DNA of 53,606 nt from Ruminococcus sp. AM22-13 (GTDB lineage: Bacteria; Bacillota; Clostridia; Lachnospirales; Lachnospiraceae). The position numbers were made by a program, and so were the translations under genes. Shown in pieces: positions 34,280 to 43,623 of the stretch; within the stretch, counting starts at the first letter, position 1, and every line of letters starts with the position of its first letter. The notes beneath the pieces were generated by a model that saw only the letters and a program-made list of their open reading frames with translations, did no database searches and had not been told where the DNA came from. Where the stretch lies: positions 1-53,606 of the forward strand of contig NZ_QRIL01000027.1 of NCBI RefSeq assembly GCF_003471165.1, given 5' to 3'.

Positions 34280-35596
34280 TTACTTTTTCTTACGGCTTGC
34301 CAGAACCATCTTACGCATAGATTTGATCATCTGGGTCAGCGGACGTTTGGCCGGGCAGATATAACTACAGCAGCCACACTCACAACATTCCATACCATCA
34401 AACTTCTGGAAGCTCTCCATGTCACCATGCTCTGCAAAAGTTGCAAGTCTTGCAGGAATGACATGCCCAGGACAGACTCCTACGCATCTGCCGCAGTTAA
34501 TGCATGCTGTCTGTTCAGCATCTGCCACATCATCTTTCTCCAGGCAGAGGCATGCAGAACTTGTCTTAATACATGGTACATGAGTATCATACATGGCAAA
34601 TCCCATCATAGGGCCACCGGAAATCACTTTAGATACATTGTCTGTCAGACCACCGGCAGCTTCAATCAGTTCTGCCATATCTGTTCCTGAAAGGACATCA
34701 AAGTTCTGAGGATTCTTAATTCCCTGTCCTGTTACTGTTACGATACGGTCCATAACAGGCTTTCCAAGGATAACAGCTTCGTAAACAGCAATCACTGTAT
34801 CTACGTTATCTACTACGCATCCTGCATCTGCCGGAAGCATGGTGGAGTTGATCTCTCTGTCTGTAACGGCCTTGATCAGGAATCGCTCACCACCCTGTGG
34901 ATACTTAGTCATCAGCTCCGCAACTTCAATACGCGGAATATCCTTTACCATCTCTTTCAGCTTCGCAATACAGTCAGGCTTATTATCCTCAATACAGATA
35001 TATCCCTTCGCATTGTCAAAAAGCTTCAGCATAACTCTCAAGCCCTCGATCAGCTTCTCAGAATCATCCAGCATTCTTCTGTAGTCGCTGGTAAGGTACG
35101 GTTCACACTCAGCACCGTTTACAAGGATATGATCAATTTTATCCGGTTCCTTCGGAGCAAGTTTTACCTGTGTCGGGAATCCGGCACCGCCCATTCCCAC
35201 AACTCCTCCTTCTTTGATTCTTGCAAGGATCTCTTCTTTAGATAAATCCTCCAGTTTCGCAGGAGTGTATTCTATACTCTCATATTTCTGGTCATTCTCA
35301 ATAATAATAGAATTAACCATGGAGCCTGTTGCTGTCAGGCGTGGTTCTATTCCCTTTACCATACCGGAAACAGATGCGTGGATCGGTGATGAGACAAATC
35401 CTGCCGCATCTGCGATCTTCTGTCCTGCAAGCACATGATCTCCTTTCTGAACTATCGGCGCAGCCGGCGCACCGATGTGCTGGGAAAGAGGATATACCAT
35501 ATCTCCCTTAGGCAGATATTTCACTACCGGACTGTTCTTGGATAATTCTTTTCCGTCATAAGGATGAACACCACCCTTAAAGGTTAAAATTCCCAT
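34280..35596 (-). CDS. rnfC: Rnf complex subunit RnfC (NADH-binding)
   Basis: The 438-residue cytoplasmic subunit reduces NAD+ and contains FMN and Fe-S centres. Visible are the glycine-rich GGVVGMGGAGFPTQVKL, the flavin region NGAECEPYL, and two C-terminal clusters, CINCGRCVGVCP and CCECGCCSYICP. It is the first gene of rnfCDGEAB, preceded by AAGGAGG and a leader with a 12-base direct repeat. The operon couples ferredoxin oxidation to Na+ or H+ export. Confidence 0.96.
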   Translation of the reverse strand: MGILTFKGGVHPYDGKELSKNSPVVKYLPKGDMVYPLSQHIGAPAAPIVQKGDHVLAGQKIADAAGFVSSPIHASVSGMVKGIEPRLTATGSMVNSIIIENDQKYESIEYTPAKLEDLSKEEILARIKEGGVVGMGGAGFPTQVKLAPKEPDKIDHILVNGAECEPYLTSDYRRMLDDSEKLIEGLRVMLKLFDNAKGYICIEDNKPDCIAKLKEMVKDIPRIEVAELMTKYPQGGERFLIKAVTDREINSTMLPADAGCVVDNVDTVIAVYEAVILGKPVMDRIVTVTGQGIKNPQNFDVLSGTDMAELIEAAGGLTDNVSKVISGGPMMGFAMYDTHVPCIKTSSACLCLEKDDVADAEQTACINCGRCVGVCPGHVIPARLATFAEHGDMESFQKFDGMECCECGCCSYICPAKRPLTQMIKSMRKMVLASRKKK

Positions 35597-35644
35597 TTCG
35601 TTCCCTCCTTTTTATATTAAGCATCTCAAGAGTGCTTTTTTCCT

Positions 35645-35670
35645 ATCTGAGATATAACATCTGAGATATA
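35645..35670 (-). repeat. Short direct repeat in the rnfC leader
   Basis: On the plus strand ATCTGAGATATA occurs at 35645-35656 and 35659-35670, a 14-base period, about 50-75 bases before the rnfC start. I see no clean promoter in the divergent spacer 35597-35897; a small AAGCA/TGCTT hairpin lies at 35618-35640. Confidence 0.45.
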
Positions 35671-35897
35671 GCAAGCCTTTCATACAGACTGAAGAAACTA
35701 CATATGATAAGCCAATTCATGAGGTGCTGAAAATCAATCCTCAAAATTGATAAATTCCACATGCTTTTTCTTCCCTTTTTTGTATATTTTTATCACTTAC
35801 AGTTATACTATAAACCATTTTTTCAAAAAAAGCACTACCCAAATTTCAATTTCTTGTGTATAATTAAATACAATTTCAGAAAGGAAAAAATGTTAAC

Positions 35898-36920
35898 ATG
35901 ATTGTTAAAAAAATGCCCATTTTACAAGGGTTTCCAGACTTTGAGACTGTTAAATTTTTCACTGGAAAATTCTTCCAGAAATACAATTTTTCACCTGTTT
36001 TTTACGACATTGAAACCACCGGATTATCAAGAAAAACCACGTATTTATACCTGGTCGGAGCTGTTGGAATTGAAGATAAAACTTGGACTTTTTATCAATG
36101 GATGGCCGAAAATGACAAGGAAGAAGAAACAATTCTGAGAATTTTTTCACAATTTCTTGAACAGTATGATTGCCTGATTTCTTACAATGGAGAACGCTTC
36201 GATCAGCCCTATCTGGAAGCCAGATATGAAAAATATGGTCTTCCATCCCCATTTGAAGGAAAAATTTCTCTGGATCTCTATCTGACCTTGAAGCCATTAA
36301 AGACACTTTTGAAACTCCCGGCCATGAAACAGCCATGCCTGGAGGAATTTCTCGGAATCAAAAATCGAATTTATGACAATGGAAAAGAATGCATTCAGCT
36401 TTATAAAGATTTTCTGAAAAAGAGAGACCACGTGATAGCCAATGAAGTCCTTGGCCATAACCTGGAAGATGTGCTCGGACTTGGGAGAATTTTTGAAATG
36501 CTTGGTTACCTTTGCATTTATGATTCAGAATATGAAATTACATATGGGGAATTCGACGGCGAAAACCTGATTCTGGAAATGAAGCTTCCATATAAATTGC
36601 CGCAGAAATTTTCTAATGGAAATGAACAGTTTTATCTGACAGGGGAAGATGAACTCGTGAAATTTATTGTCAAAGCAGAAAATAGTAAATTGAAACAATA
36701 CTATCCCAATCCGAAAGATTATTATTATCTTCCGGAAGAAGACTCTGTCATCCCAAAGTCTCTCGGATCCGGAATTGATAAAAAGCACCGGAAAGCAGCC
36801 ACCAAAGATACCTGTTATACCTGGTTCGCCTGCTCCGATGCTTTTCTGAATAATCCACAGCAGCAAAAAGAATATCTGAGACATACTCTGCCGTATTTAC
36901 TTGGGACACTAAAACAATAA
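35898..36920 (+). CDS. YprB-like ribonuclease H-fold exonuclease
   Basis: The 340-residue protein has the DEDD nuclease core: FYDIETTGLS with D37 and E39, LISYNGERFDQPYLEAR with its Asp, and GHNLEDVLGL. This is the RNase_H_2 (YprB) family, predicted single-strand exonucleases. The C-terminal 130 residues (from EITYGEFDGENLILEM) form a second conserved domain of unknown role. GTTAACATG start with an AGAAAGG site. Transcribed divergently from the rnf operon. A CTGATTTT/AAAATCAG hairpin at 36949-36978 may be its terminator. Confidence 0.85.
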   Translation: MIVKKMPILQGFPDFETVKFFTGKFFQKYNFSPVFYDIETTGLSRKTTYLYLVGAVGIEDKTWTFYQWMAENDKEEETILRIFSQFLEQYDCLISYNGERFDQPYLEARYEKYGLPSPFEGKISLDLYLTLKPLKTLLKLPAMKQPCLEEFLGIKNRIYDNGKECIQLYKDFLKKRDHVIANEVLGHNLEDVLGLGRIFEMLGYLCIYDSEYEITYGEFDGENLILEMKLPYKLPQKFSNGNEQFYLTGEDELVKFIVKAENSKLKQYYPNPKDYYYLPEEDSVIPKSLGSGIDKKHRKAATKDTCYTWFACSDAFLNNPQQQKEYLRHTLPYLLGTLKQ

Positions 36921-37052
36921 CCAGATAAGCCCCAGAAAAGGTCATCACCTGATTTTACTTTTTACTACATAAAATCAGCTCTATCTGCTTTTATACATAA
37001 TTTTATCAAAAAAGCTGACGCTCCTGCATCTCAGGAGTTGCCATACCAATAT

Positions 37053-38243
37053 TCATGTGAACGAATCCGTAATATCTTTGCTTCCTATTCTCCTGACTAT
37101 CTCATACAGTGCTTCTACACTGAACGGAAGAATCCTCTCATCCAGCCGAAATTTCGGGTGATGCAGGGGATATTCTTCTCCGCGAATTCCTGCCAGAAAT
37201 ACGGTAAACAGCCCTTTTGTTTCCCTGAAGTACCGATAGGCATTGTCACCGGATAAAAACAGTTCGTCTTCTCCCTCCAGAACAAACTTTTCACCAAATA
37301 TTTCTTTCCCGACACATTTTGCAGTCTGTACCAGTTCATCATCATTTGCAAATGCATACACCGGAGATTTCGGAAATTCCATATGAATGTCTGCCCCTGT
37401 CCTTATCTCAATTTCCTGCAGACATTTTTCCAGTTCTTCCTTTAATGTAACATATGTTTCTTCATGAACTGCACGGATGTTTCCATTCAACACTACATGA
37501 TCTGCAACAATGTTCGTATATTCACCACCATGAACCGTACCAATTCCTACGATATATTTTCCTGGATTTATATGTTTCTTTTTGAAATTTTCATTCAGAT
37601 CATGAATAGCGTTGACTACCTGTGAGGCAGCATAAATGGCATCAATCCCTTTCTCTGCCTCGCACCAGTGGCTGGATTTTCCATGAACATGAATCTGCAT
37701 ACTGTTGATCATAGAAGATGCCTGTCCCTGATGGACCGCCATCCCCAATGTCATATCTGCTGCATAATGAAACATCAGGAAGGCATCCGCTTTCGGGTTC
37801 TCTAAAGCGCCAGCCTGAAGCATCCTTTTCGCCCCCTCTCCGATCTCCTCTGCAGGTTCAAAAAGGAAACGGATCCTGACAGGAAAATTCTCCTGTTCTT
37901 CTGTCACAATTTTCGCCAAAATCAACGCAGCAGCAATAATAAAATCATGTCCACAGGCATGCATACATCCATCATTTACCGAAGTATATGCCATATCCGT
38001 CTGCTCCTGTATTGGCAGCGCATCCATTTCAGCTCTGAGAACCACCATTTTCTCTCTGTCCGAAAGACCTGGAAGTTCTGCAATAATGCCTGTAGGTTCT
38101 ACATGGTTTACTTCATACCCTAAATTTTTCAGATACTTTTGAATATATGCAGAAGTTTCTACCTCCTGAAGCGCAAGCTCTGGATGCTGATGGAAATATC
38201 GTCTCAGTTTAATTAATTCTTCTGTATAATTTTGAATGTGCAT
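37053..38243 (-). CDS. M20-family amidohydrolase (HipO/AbgB type)
   Basis: The roughly 396-residue metallohydrolase cleaves N-acyl amino acids or similar amides. Metal and catalytic motifs seen: MHACGHD, FEPAEEIGEGA with the catalytic Glu pair, FHYAADM and HHPKFRLDE. In the usual GHDxH the second His is Ile here (GHDFIIAAAL), a departure at a position that is not a core ligand in characterised relatives. ATG 38243 is chosen because AGGAG lies six bases before it; the longer frame would run into the upstream gene. Substrate unassigned. Confidence 0.85.
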   Translation of the reverse strand: MHIQNYTEELIKLRRYFHQHPELALQEVETSAYIQKYLKNLGYEVNHVEPTGIIAELPGLSDREKMVVLRAEMDALPIQEQTDMAYTSVNDGCMHACGHDFIIAAALILAKIVTEEQENFPVRIRFLFEPAEEIGEGAKRMLQAGALENPKADAFLMFHYAADMTLGMAVHQGQASSMINSMQIHVHGKSSHWCEAEKGIDAIYAASQVVNAIHDLNENFKKKHINPGKYIVGIGTVHGGEYTNIVADHVVLNGNIRAVHEETYVTLKEELEKCLQEIEIRTGADIHMEFPKSPVYAFANDDELVQTAKCVGKEIFGEKFVLEGEDELFLSGDNAYRYFRETKGLFTVFLAGIRGEEYPLHHPKFRLDERILPFSVEALYEIVRRIGSKDITDSFT

Positions 38244-38265
38244 AATATGCTCCTGTTGCTTTCTA

Positions 38266-39387
38266 TTAGTTTTTTCCACTCTTTATCTTATTTACAATCA
38301 AAATATATCCCTGAACCAGCAAATCCGTTACTACCAACACAATAACTGACCATATCAGGCATCCTTTTACACTGAATCCACCAAAAGCAGCAAAACCGCC
38401 AATCACATAATATACACCTATATGTACAGCATATATCTTAGATATCTGTTTTGAATAATAGCACAGCTTATGATATCCGAATTTCCATTTCTCTATAATC
38501 GGCATTATCCAGAATGCAATCGCAAAAACAAACATTATCGCACAGAAACTTCCTGCTACCTTTGCAAGTCCCGGAATTCTGTACTGTTCAAGCATATAAT
38601 TAAAAAATTCTTCAATGCCCGGATGTAATATCATGCAGCATGCAAACCATATCACAGCTATCACTCCGCATATTATCCCGCTCTTCCTGTAAAAATTACC
38701 TTTTTCATTCTCAGGAATTCTTCTGAGTACCTTTCCAAAAACATAGCCCAGAAATACATAACTTAAATATGGAAAGAAACAAAAACTTGTCTCACCTTTT
38801 CCGCCAAAAGTCATATCCAGGATCCAGTTAATTGCCGAATTATCAGAAACCAGCAATTTTGCAAATGGCGATATGATTGCTACTATTATGGCACTTATTA
38901 TATAACCTCTCAGGCTTACTCCTAATTTCCTGTATATAGCCAGTACAAGATAACACATACCCGATATAAAAAATATATTTACAAACGTAAGCGCTGCATA
39001 CAGATTTTCCGCATATGCTTCTCTACCAACTGCTGATTCACCTGCAATCAGATTTCTTATACCAAAGCTGATCACTATCGCTGCAGCATAACATAAATTA
39101 CTCAACCCCTGATATAATAGTAATTTTACACCGTTTTTAACCATATCTTCAGGTTTAGAATGCCGTGTAAAGACACTTCCAAAACCCATGGCAAACAAAT
39201 AAAGACAGGCACCTGTCGGCATAAATAGTGTAAACAGAACCATATGTGCATTTGATGTCACAGCTTCCATGTTTCCTATTGTCTGAAATGAATGAATAAA
39301 GATTATCATAATCATCAGGAACCCCTTCACCAGATCCAGTTCCCTCTGTCGCCCAACATTTACTTCTTTTTCTCTTAATATAAACAT
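38266..39387 (-). CDS. Polytopic membrane protein, acyltransferase/HGSNAT-like
   Basis: About 373 residues with ten or so membrane helices, beginning near RQRELDLVKGFLMIMIIFIH, the start pattern of DUF1624/HGSNAT and acyltransferase-3-like integral proteins in which a helix-1 His is conserved. A role in acetylating an envelope sugar or amide is plausible but unproven. ATG 39387 is chosen for its GAGGTGAG site; a frame reaching 39522 has none. It ends 22 bases before the M20 hydrolase, so the two probably form an operon. Confidence 0.7.
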   Translation of the reverse strand: MFILREKEVNVGRQRELDLVKGFLMIMIIFIHSFQTIGNMEAVTSNAHMVLFTLFMPTGACLYLFAMGFGSVFTRHSKPEDMVKNGVKLLLYQGLSNLCYAAAIVISFGIRNLIAGESAVGREAYAENLYAALTFVNIFFISGMCYLVLAIYRKLGVSLRGYIISAIIVAIISPFAKLLVSDNSAINWILDMTFGGKGETSFCFFPYLSYVFLGYVFGKVLRRIPENEKGNFYRKSGIICGVIAVIWFACCMILHPGIEEFFNYMLEQYRIPGLAKVAGSFCAIMFVFAIAFWIMPIIEKWKFGYHKLCYYSKQISKIYAVHIGVYYVIGGFAAFGGFSVKGCLIWSVIVLVVTDLLVQGYILIVNKIKSGKN

Positions 39388-39612
39388 TTTTCTCACCTCG
39401 TGTCCTTCAGGCAGTAAGGAATCCTGCCAGCAGATAACCCAGAAAAATCCCCAAACCCAACTGGCAGTTTTTTCAATCCTAGTATACTTTACACGCTCTA
39501 GAGTAATGTGCAAAAAGAACAAGCTCTTCGCAGTCTCCCCAGCGTATTTTTATTTTACCATTTAGCAGGTCAAATAGCAAGTCAATGAGTCCACAGACCT
39601 CCACTATTTCGG

Positions 39613-39770
39613 ACTCCATTGTTACTGTTCACTCCGTGCCCAGTAACACGCTTCGCGATGCACAGAATTTATGCTATTCGCATAAATTCGCGCGGTATGT
39701 CTCGGGATTTTGGCATATTCATGCCAAAACACCTCGCGGGATAGTGGTGTGTGAACAGTAACACTCCATT
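39613..39770. mobile_element. Miniature inverted-repeat element, copy 2, with 8-bp duplication
   Basis: The element (39621-39762, 142 bp) starts GTTACTGTTCAC and ends with its exact complement GTGAACAGTAAC. It is flanked by ACTCCATT on both sides (39613-39620, 39763-39770), a perfect 8-base target duplication. The first 86 bases differ from copy 1 at only two positions. The internal hairpin here is TTTTGGCAT/ATGCCAAAA in place of the unrelated hairpin of copy 1. No open frame. Confidence 0.9.
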
Positions 39771-39809
39771 GACCGTATATATCCACTAGTCAGGAACAAC
39801 TTTAGGGCA

Positions 39810-39841
39810 CAAAAAGAGCCTTTGATTTCTCAAAAGCTCTA
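39810..39841 (-). terminator. Intrinsic terminator of the biotin operon
   Basis: AGAGCTTTTGA pairs with TCAAAGGCTCT on the minus strand, followed by TTTTTGTG, about 75 bases beyond the bioA stop codon. Confidence 0.85.
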
Positions 39842-39912
39842 TATTTTTGCTATTTAATTGTATGAACAATCTATACTTCATAGGGTCAGGCCTCGGCATT
39901 CCTCCGGCATTC

Positions 39913-41109
39913 TCAAATATGCTCCAAAGTAAACCATTCTTTCATCACATCAAAAATTCTTATAAGCTCCTCGTCCCTGATCACATATGGAACCATAGAG
40001 TACATATAGTTTAAAAATGGCCTGCTGAACACACCCCGTTCATAAGCAAACTGCTGGAAGCCTTCCAGATCCCCGGAATCATGAACCTCCACGCACACAC
40101 AGCCACCCATGATGCGGACCTCTTTGATTCTTGGGTCTGTGAACGCTTCCATCTCACGGCGTGAAACCTGTTCAATATGACGGATCTTACTCATATAATC
40201 TTCACGCTCAAAAATCTCAATTCCCTTTAAAGCCACAGCACATGCCAGTGGATTTCCCATAAAAGTAGGGCCATGCATCAAGGCAAGTCTGTCATCATCA
40301 CTGTAAAAGGCATCAAATACCTTATGATTTGCCACAGTGACAGCATGACCAATATATCCTCCAGTAAGTGCCTTTCCAAGAACCAGGATATCCGGCAGAA
40401 CAAGGTCTGCCACAAAGCGGTTCCCTGTGCGGCCAAACCCGGTTGCAACCTCGTCAAAAATTAAAAGAACATCATACTGGTCACACAATTCTCTTGCTCT
40501 CTTCAGGAATGAAATGTCATACATCCGCATTCCTCCTGCTCCCTGTAAAAGAGGCTCCACAATAAAGCAGTTCAGACGGTCATGATACTGTTCAAATGCC
40601 TCCTCCAAGGCCGGAATCTCAGTCGGAATATGGACAACACCCTCTTTTTTGTCAAAAGCGAAATGATAATCCTCGTCATCGCCAACTTCCATTGCCTTAA
40701 AGGTATCACCATGATATGCATGTTCAAGAGCCAACACTAACGGGCGCTTTCTTCCCTGATTGGTGTTGTATTGAAGGGCCATTTTAAGCGAAACCTCCAC
40801 AGCAACACTTCCGGAATCTGAAAAAAAGCAATAATCCAGATCTCCGGGCAGAAATTCCTGCAGCTTCGCAGAAAGCTTTTCCACCGGATCATGTGTCAGT
40901 CCCCCAAGCATTACATGACAGAAACGGTCTGCCTGTTCCTTGATAGCTTCTGTCAGTTCCGGATGCTTATATCCATGAATCATACACCACCAGGAAGATA
41001 TAGAGTCTATCAGCTTCTGATCTTTTGTATAAAGATGTACACCCTCTGCATCCAGAATCTTATACGGATCTTTCATTGTTTTCATTTGTTCATAGGGATA
41101 CCATATCAT
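39913..41109 (-). CDS. bioA: Adenosylmethionine-8-amino-7-oxononanoate aminotransferase
   Basis: The 398-residue PLP enzyme converts KAPA to DAPA using SAM as amino donor. It begins IWYPYEQMKT and has the family motif SWWCMIHGYKHPEL, the substrate-site FSDSGSVAVEVSLKMA, the PLP-contact Asp (IFDEVATGFGRTG) and Lys246 (LGKALTGGY). Four-base overlap with bioD. Last gene of bioYBDA, before a terminator. Confidence 0.95.
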   Translation of the reverse strand: MIWYPYEQMKTMKDPYKILDAEGVHLYTKDQKLIDSISSWWCMIHGYKHPELTEAIKEQADRFCHVMLGGLTHDPVEKLSAKLQEFLPGDLDYCFFSDSGSVAVEVSLKMALQYNTNQGRKRPLVLALEHAYHGDTFKAMEVGDDEDYHFAFDKKEGVVHIPTEIPALEEAFEQYHDRLNCFIVEPLLQGAGGMRMYDISFLKRARELCDQYDVLLIFDEVATGFGRTGNRFVADLVLPDILVLGKALTGGYIGHAVTVANHKVFDAFYSDDDRLALMHGPTFMGNPLACAVALKGIEIFEREDYMSKIRHIEQVSRREMEAFTDPRIKEVRIMGGCVCVEVHDSGDLEGFQQFAYERGVFSRPFLNYMYSMVPYVIRDEELIRIFDVMKEWFTLEHI

Positions 41110-41804
41110 TTGATTTTCACCTCATCATAAAATTCTGCCAGTGCATCTGCATCTATCTCAAGATCTTTCGCACGATCCTGTACTTTTGCGATAACCGGAA
41201 GGCCAGTCATATATTGGCACATAACAATATTATCCTCTTCCATAATATTTCCGGGATGGTAATGATTAAAAATAATACCTTTGATGGGAAGGGAATGGGC
41301 TTTCATATACTCAGCTGTCAATACAACACTGTTAATTGTACCAAGCCCTGCATCTGCCACCAGAATACTGGAAAGTTCAAACTCTTTTATCACATCCTCA
41401 AGCTGGATTTTGCGTTCATCAAAACAGAGCGGACAGAGGATACCGCCACTTCCTTCCATGGTAATATATTCATAATCATTTGCCGCCTTCAAAAATCCTC
41501 TTCGCACAACATCAAGATCCACCGGATTGCCCTCAACTCTTGAAGCCAGATGAGGAGACCAGGCATTTTCATATACATACGGGCACATATCATCCAGAGA
41601 CTGAGGAATACCAGACATCTCTTTAACAAAAAGTGCATCACCCGGGATCAGACTTCCGTCTGTACGCCGGTCATTTCCGCTCATTGCAGCTTTATAATAA
41701 GCCGGATTTTTTCCTGCCTGCGCCAGTTTTTTTACGATCAGTCCTGAAAGATAGGTTTTGCCGATGTCCGTTCCTGTTCCTGTAATAAATACCGCTTTGC
41801 TCAT
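41106..41804 (-). CDS. bioD: Dethiobiotin synthetase
   Basis: The 232-residue P-loop enzyme carboxylates and closes DAPA to dethiobiotin with ATP and CO2. Walker A is GTGTDIGKT (7-15), with further motifs YKAAMSG, MEGSGGILCPL and DAGLGTINSVVLT. The start ATG 41804 overlaps the bioB stop (TCATGA), indicating coupled translation. Confidence 0.95.
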   Translation of the reverse strand: MSKAVFITGTGTDIGKTYLSGLIVKKLAQAGKNPAYYKAAMSGNDRRTDGSLIPGDALFVKEMSGIPQSLDDMCPYVYENAWSPHLASRVEGNPVDLDVVRRGFLKAANDYEYITMEGSGGILCPLCFDERKIQLEDVIKEFELSSILVADAGLGTINSVVLTAEYMKAHSLPIKGIIFNHYHPGNIMEEDNIVMCQYMTGLPVIAKVQDRAKDLEIDADALAEFYDEVKIK

Positions 41805-42793
41805 GATTCTTCCACTTCCTTCCAATATTCCGGTGTTACATCTCTGCCCATATCAGAGAGCATTTTTCGATCGCTGCGGATTGTTGCACAGGCAACGGTA
41901 GTCAGCATGTTCCCTGTTATTGTAGCGGAGGCTCCGGATTTAAAGGCGGTTTCCCCGTCATTGGTAAGAAGTGCCCGTCCGGCAGCAAGACGAATATTAG
42001 CCTCAGGATTAATATAACGGAAAAAGGCGATTGTCCGGAGGATATCCTGCTCTGAAAGCTGATCAAGGTGTTCCAAAGGTGTTCCCGGAATGGGCATCAA
42101 TGCATTGATCGGAATAGAATCAATCCCCAGCTCCGCAAGGCTGACTGCCATATCCAGACGATCCTCCCAGGTCTCTCCCATTCCTATGATACCGCCGGAA
42201 CATGCACACATTCCTTCTGCCTTTACCTTTTTCAGAGTTTCAATCTTCATATCGTATGTATGTGTCGTACATATATTAGGAAAATTTCTCTTTGAAGTCT
42301 CAATATTATGATGGTAACTGGTTACTCCGGCTTCATGAAGACGATGCAGCTGTTCAGAAGAAAGAAATCCCATGGAAGCACAAAGATCAATATTACATTC
42401 CTTATGCATGGTTTCATAGGCGTGGATCGCCTGATCAAATTCTTTTCCAGTCAGGGCCTTTCCTGCAGTAACGATCGAGAAACGGTCAACGCCCTCCTCT
42501 TCGTTCATTTTACATGCTTCCAGAATCTTTTCCTCCGGAAGAAAATCATAGATCTCGCAGGAAGTATGGTTGTGTACTGACTGCGCACAATATTTGCAGT
42601 CCTCCGGACACCTGCCGCTGCGGCCATTGATGATGGAACAGAGGTCTACCTTATCACCGATATATGCTTTGCGGATACGGTCTGCTCCTTCACATAATTC
42701 ATCTAAATCACAGGTAAGAAAATAGGAAAGATCATCCTCCCTTGTAATTCTGCGCCCATCAATAATTTCCTGTGCTAAAATAAGTGGATTCAT
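41801..42793 (-). CDS. bioB: Biotin synthase (radical SAM)
   Basis: The 330-residue enzyme inserts sulfur into dethiobiotin. The radical-SAM cluster motif is CPEDCKYC at C62, C66 and C69, followed by AQS; family motifs YHHNIETS and RLAAGRA are also present, the latter with the [2Fe-2S]-ligand Arg. It overlaps bioY by four bases and bioD by the ATGA junction. Confidence 0.97.
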   Translation of the reverse strand: MNPLILAQEIIDGRRITREDDLSYFLTCDLDELCEGADRIRKAYIGDKVDLCSIINGRSGRCPEDCKYCAQSVHNHTSCEIYDFLPEEKILEACKMNEEEGVDRFSIVTAGKALTGKEFDQAIHAYETMHKECNIDLCASMGFLSSEQLHRLHEAGVTSYHHNIETSKRNFPNICTTHTYDMKIETLKKVKAEGMCACSGGIIGMGETWEDRLDMAVSLAELGIDSIPINALMPIPGTPLEHLDQLSEQDILRTIAFFRYINPEANIRLAAGRALLTNDGETAFKSGASATITGNMLTTVACATIRSDRKMLSDMGRDVTPEYWKEVEES

Positions 42794-43383
42794 TTTGCAA
42801 GCTCCTCCGTTTTCAGTCTAACATTTGATTTTGAATCAAAAAGATATTGATGCACTACCGGTCTGACACGCTTTGCAATGACAGCTCCCAGGATACTTAA
42901 TGCAATATCGCCGGGTACCGCAAGCAGAAAACAATAAAGAATCAGCGGCCAGATTCCAATCGGTGTATCAATCACATAGTTACAGATCACATAGTAATAA
43001 ACCATTCCACAGATATAGACAATCATCAGACCTGCCAGATTTGCAAGTAAATAGCGAAAAACTGTCTTCTGCTTAAGACGTTCTGCAATAAGTCCGGTTA
43101 CGTATGTTCCCAGGCAGAACCCTATAATATAACCGAAGCTTGGCTTGAAAATATACCAGATTCCACCGCCTTCCGAAAAGATCGGAAGTCCCGCCAGCCC
43201 CAGCAGCATATAGGCAACCACAGAAATCATACCCTTTCTGGATCCCAGAAACAGTCCGGCAAGCATAGTGAACAGGTACTGCAGCGTAAACGGAACCACA
43301 GGTACAGGGATTTTAATAAATGCCCCCGCTGCAATCAACGCCGTAAAAAGGCCGCAATAAATCATGCTCTTTGTTTTTGTCAT
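42790..43383 (-). CDS. bioY: Biotin ECF transporter substrate-binding subunit BioY
   Basis: The 197-residue, six-helix membrane protein binds biotin for an ECF-type importer. Motifs seen: KIPVPVVPFTLQYLFTMLAG, FLGSRKG, YMLLGLAGLPIFS and the PSFGYIIGF signature. The start is ATG 43383 with GGAGG seven bases before; the frame open to 43500 lacks a site. It heads the operon, right behind a BirA-type operator. A general EcfAT energising module is not in the window. Confidence 0.95.
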   Translation of the reverse strand: MTKTKSMIYCGLFTALIAAGAFIKIPVPVVPFTLQYLFTMLAGLFLGSRKGMISVVAYMLLGLAGLPIFSEGGGIWYIFKPSFGYIIGFCLGTYVTGLIAERLKQKTVFRYLLANLAGLMIVYICGMVYYYVICNYVIDTPIGIWPLILYCFLLAVPGDIALSILGAVIAKRVRPVVHQYLFDSKSNVRLKTEELAK

Positions 43384-43415
43384 TTGTAAACCTCCATTTG
43401 CTTTATGGTTTACCA
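43384..43415. promoter_or_regulatory. BirA-type biotin operator
   Basis: On the plus strand TTGTAAACC (43384-43392), 14 bases, then GGTTTACCA (43407-43415) form the inverted repeat typical of Firmicute BirA sites. It covers the region from the -10 box to the ribosome site of bioY, so a bound repressor would block initiation. Confidence 0.75.
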
Positions 43416-43443
43416 TTTTAAAACACAAGGAGCTGATTGTCAA
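43415..43443 (-). promoter_or_regulatory. Promoter of bioYBDA
   Basis: TTGACA (43443-43438) and TAAAAT (43420-43415) on the minus strand are 17 bases apart, and the -10 box touches the BirA-type operator. Confidence 0.75.
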
Positions 43444-43623
43444 CCATTTCCCGGAAATGTATTGACTGTAAATTGCAGAATCGCAAATCAAGTCAAACAA
43501 TCTGAGGAAAAGTATGGAGCGATGCGCAATAGAAATTAGTGATGGTTTTTAGCTTTACGATAAAATGGTTTCATGATATTATTAACTCAGTACTGTGGAA
43601 CTATTTTTATGAGGTGAGAATCT

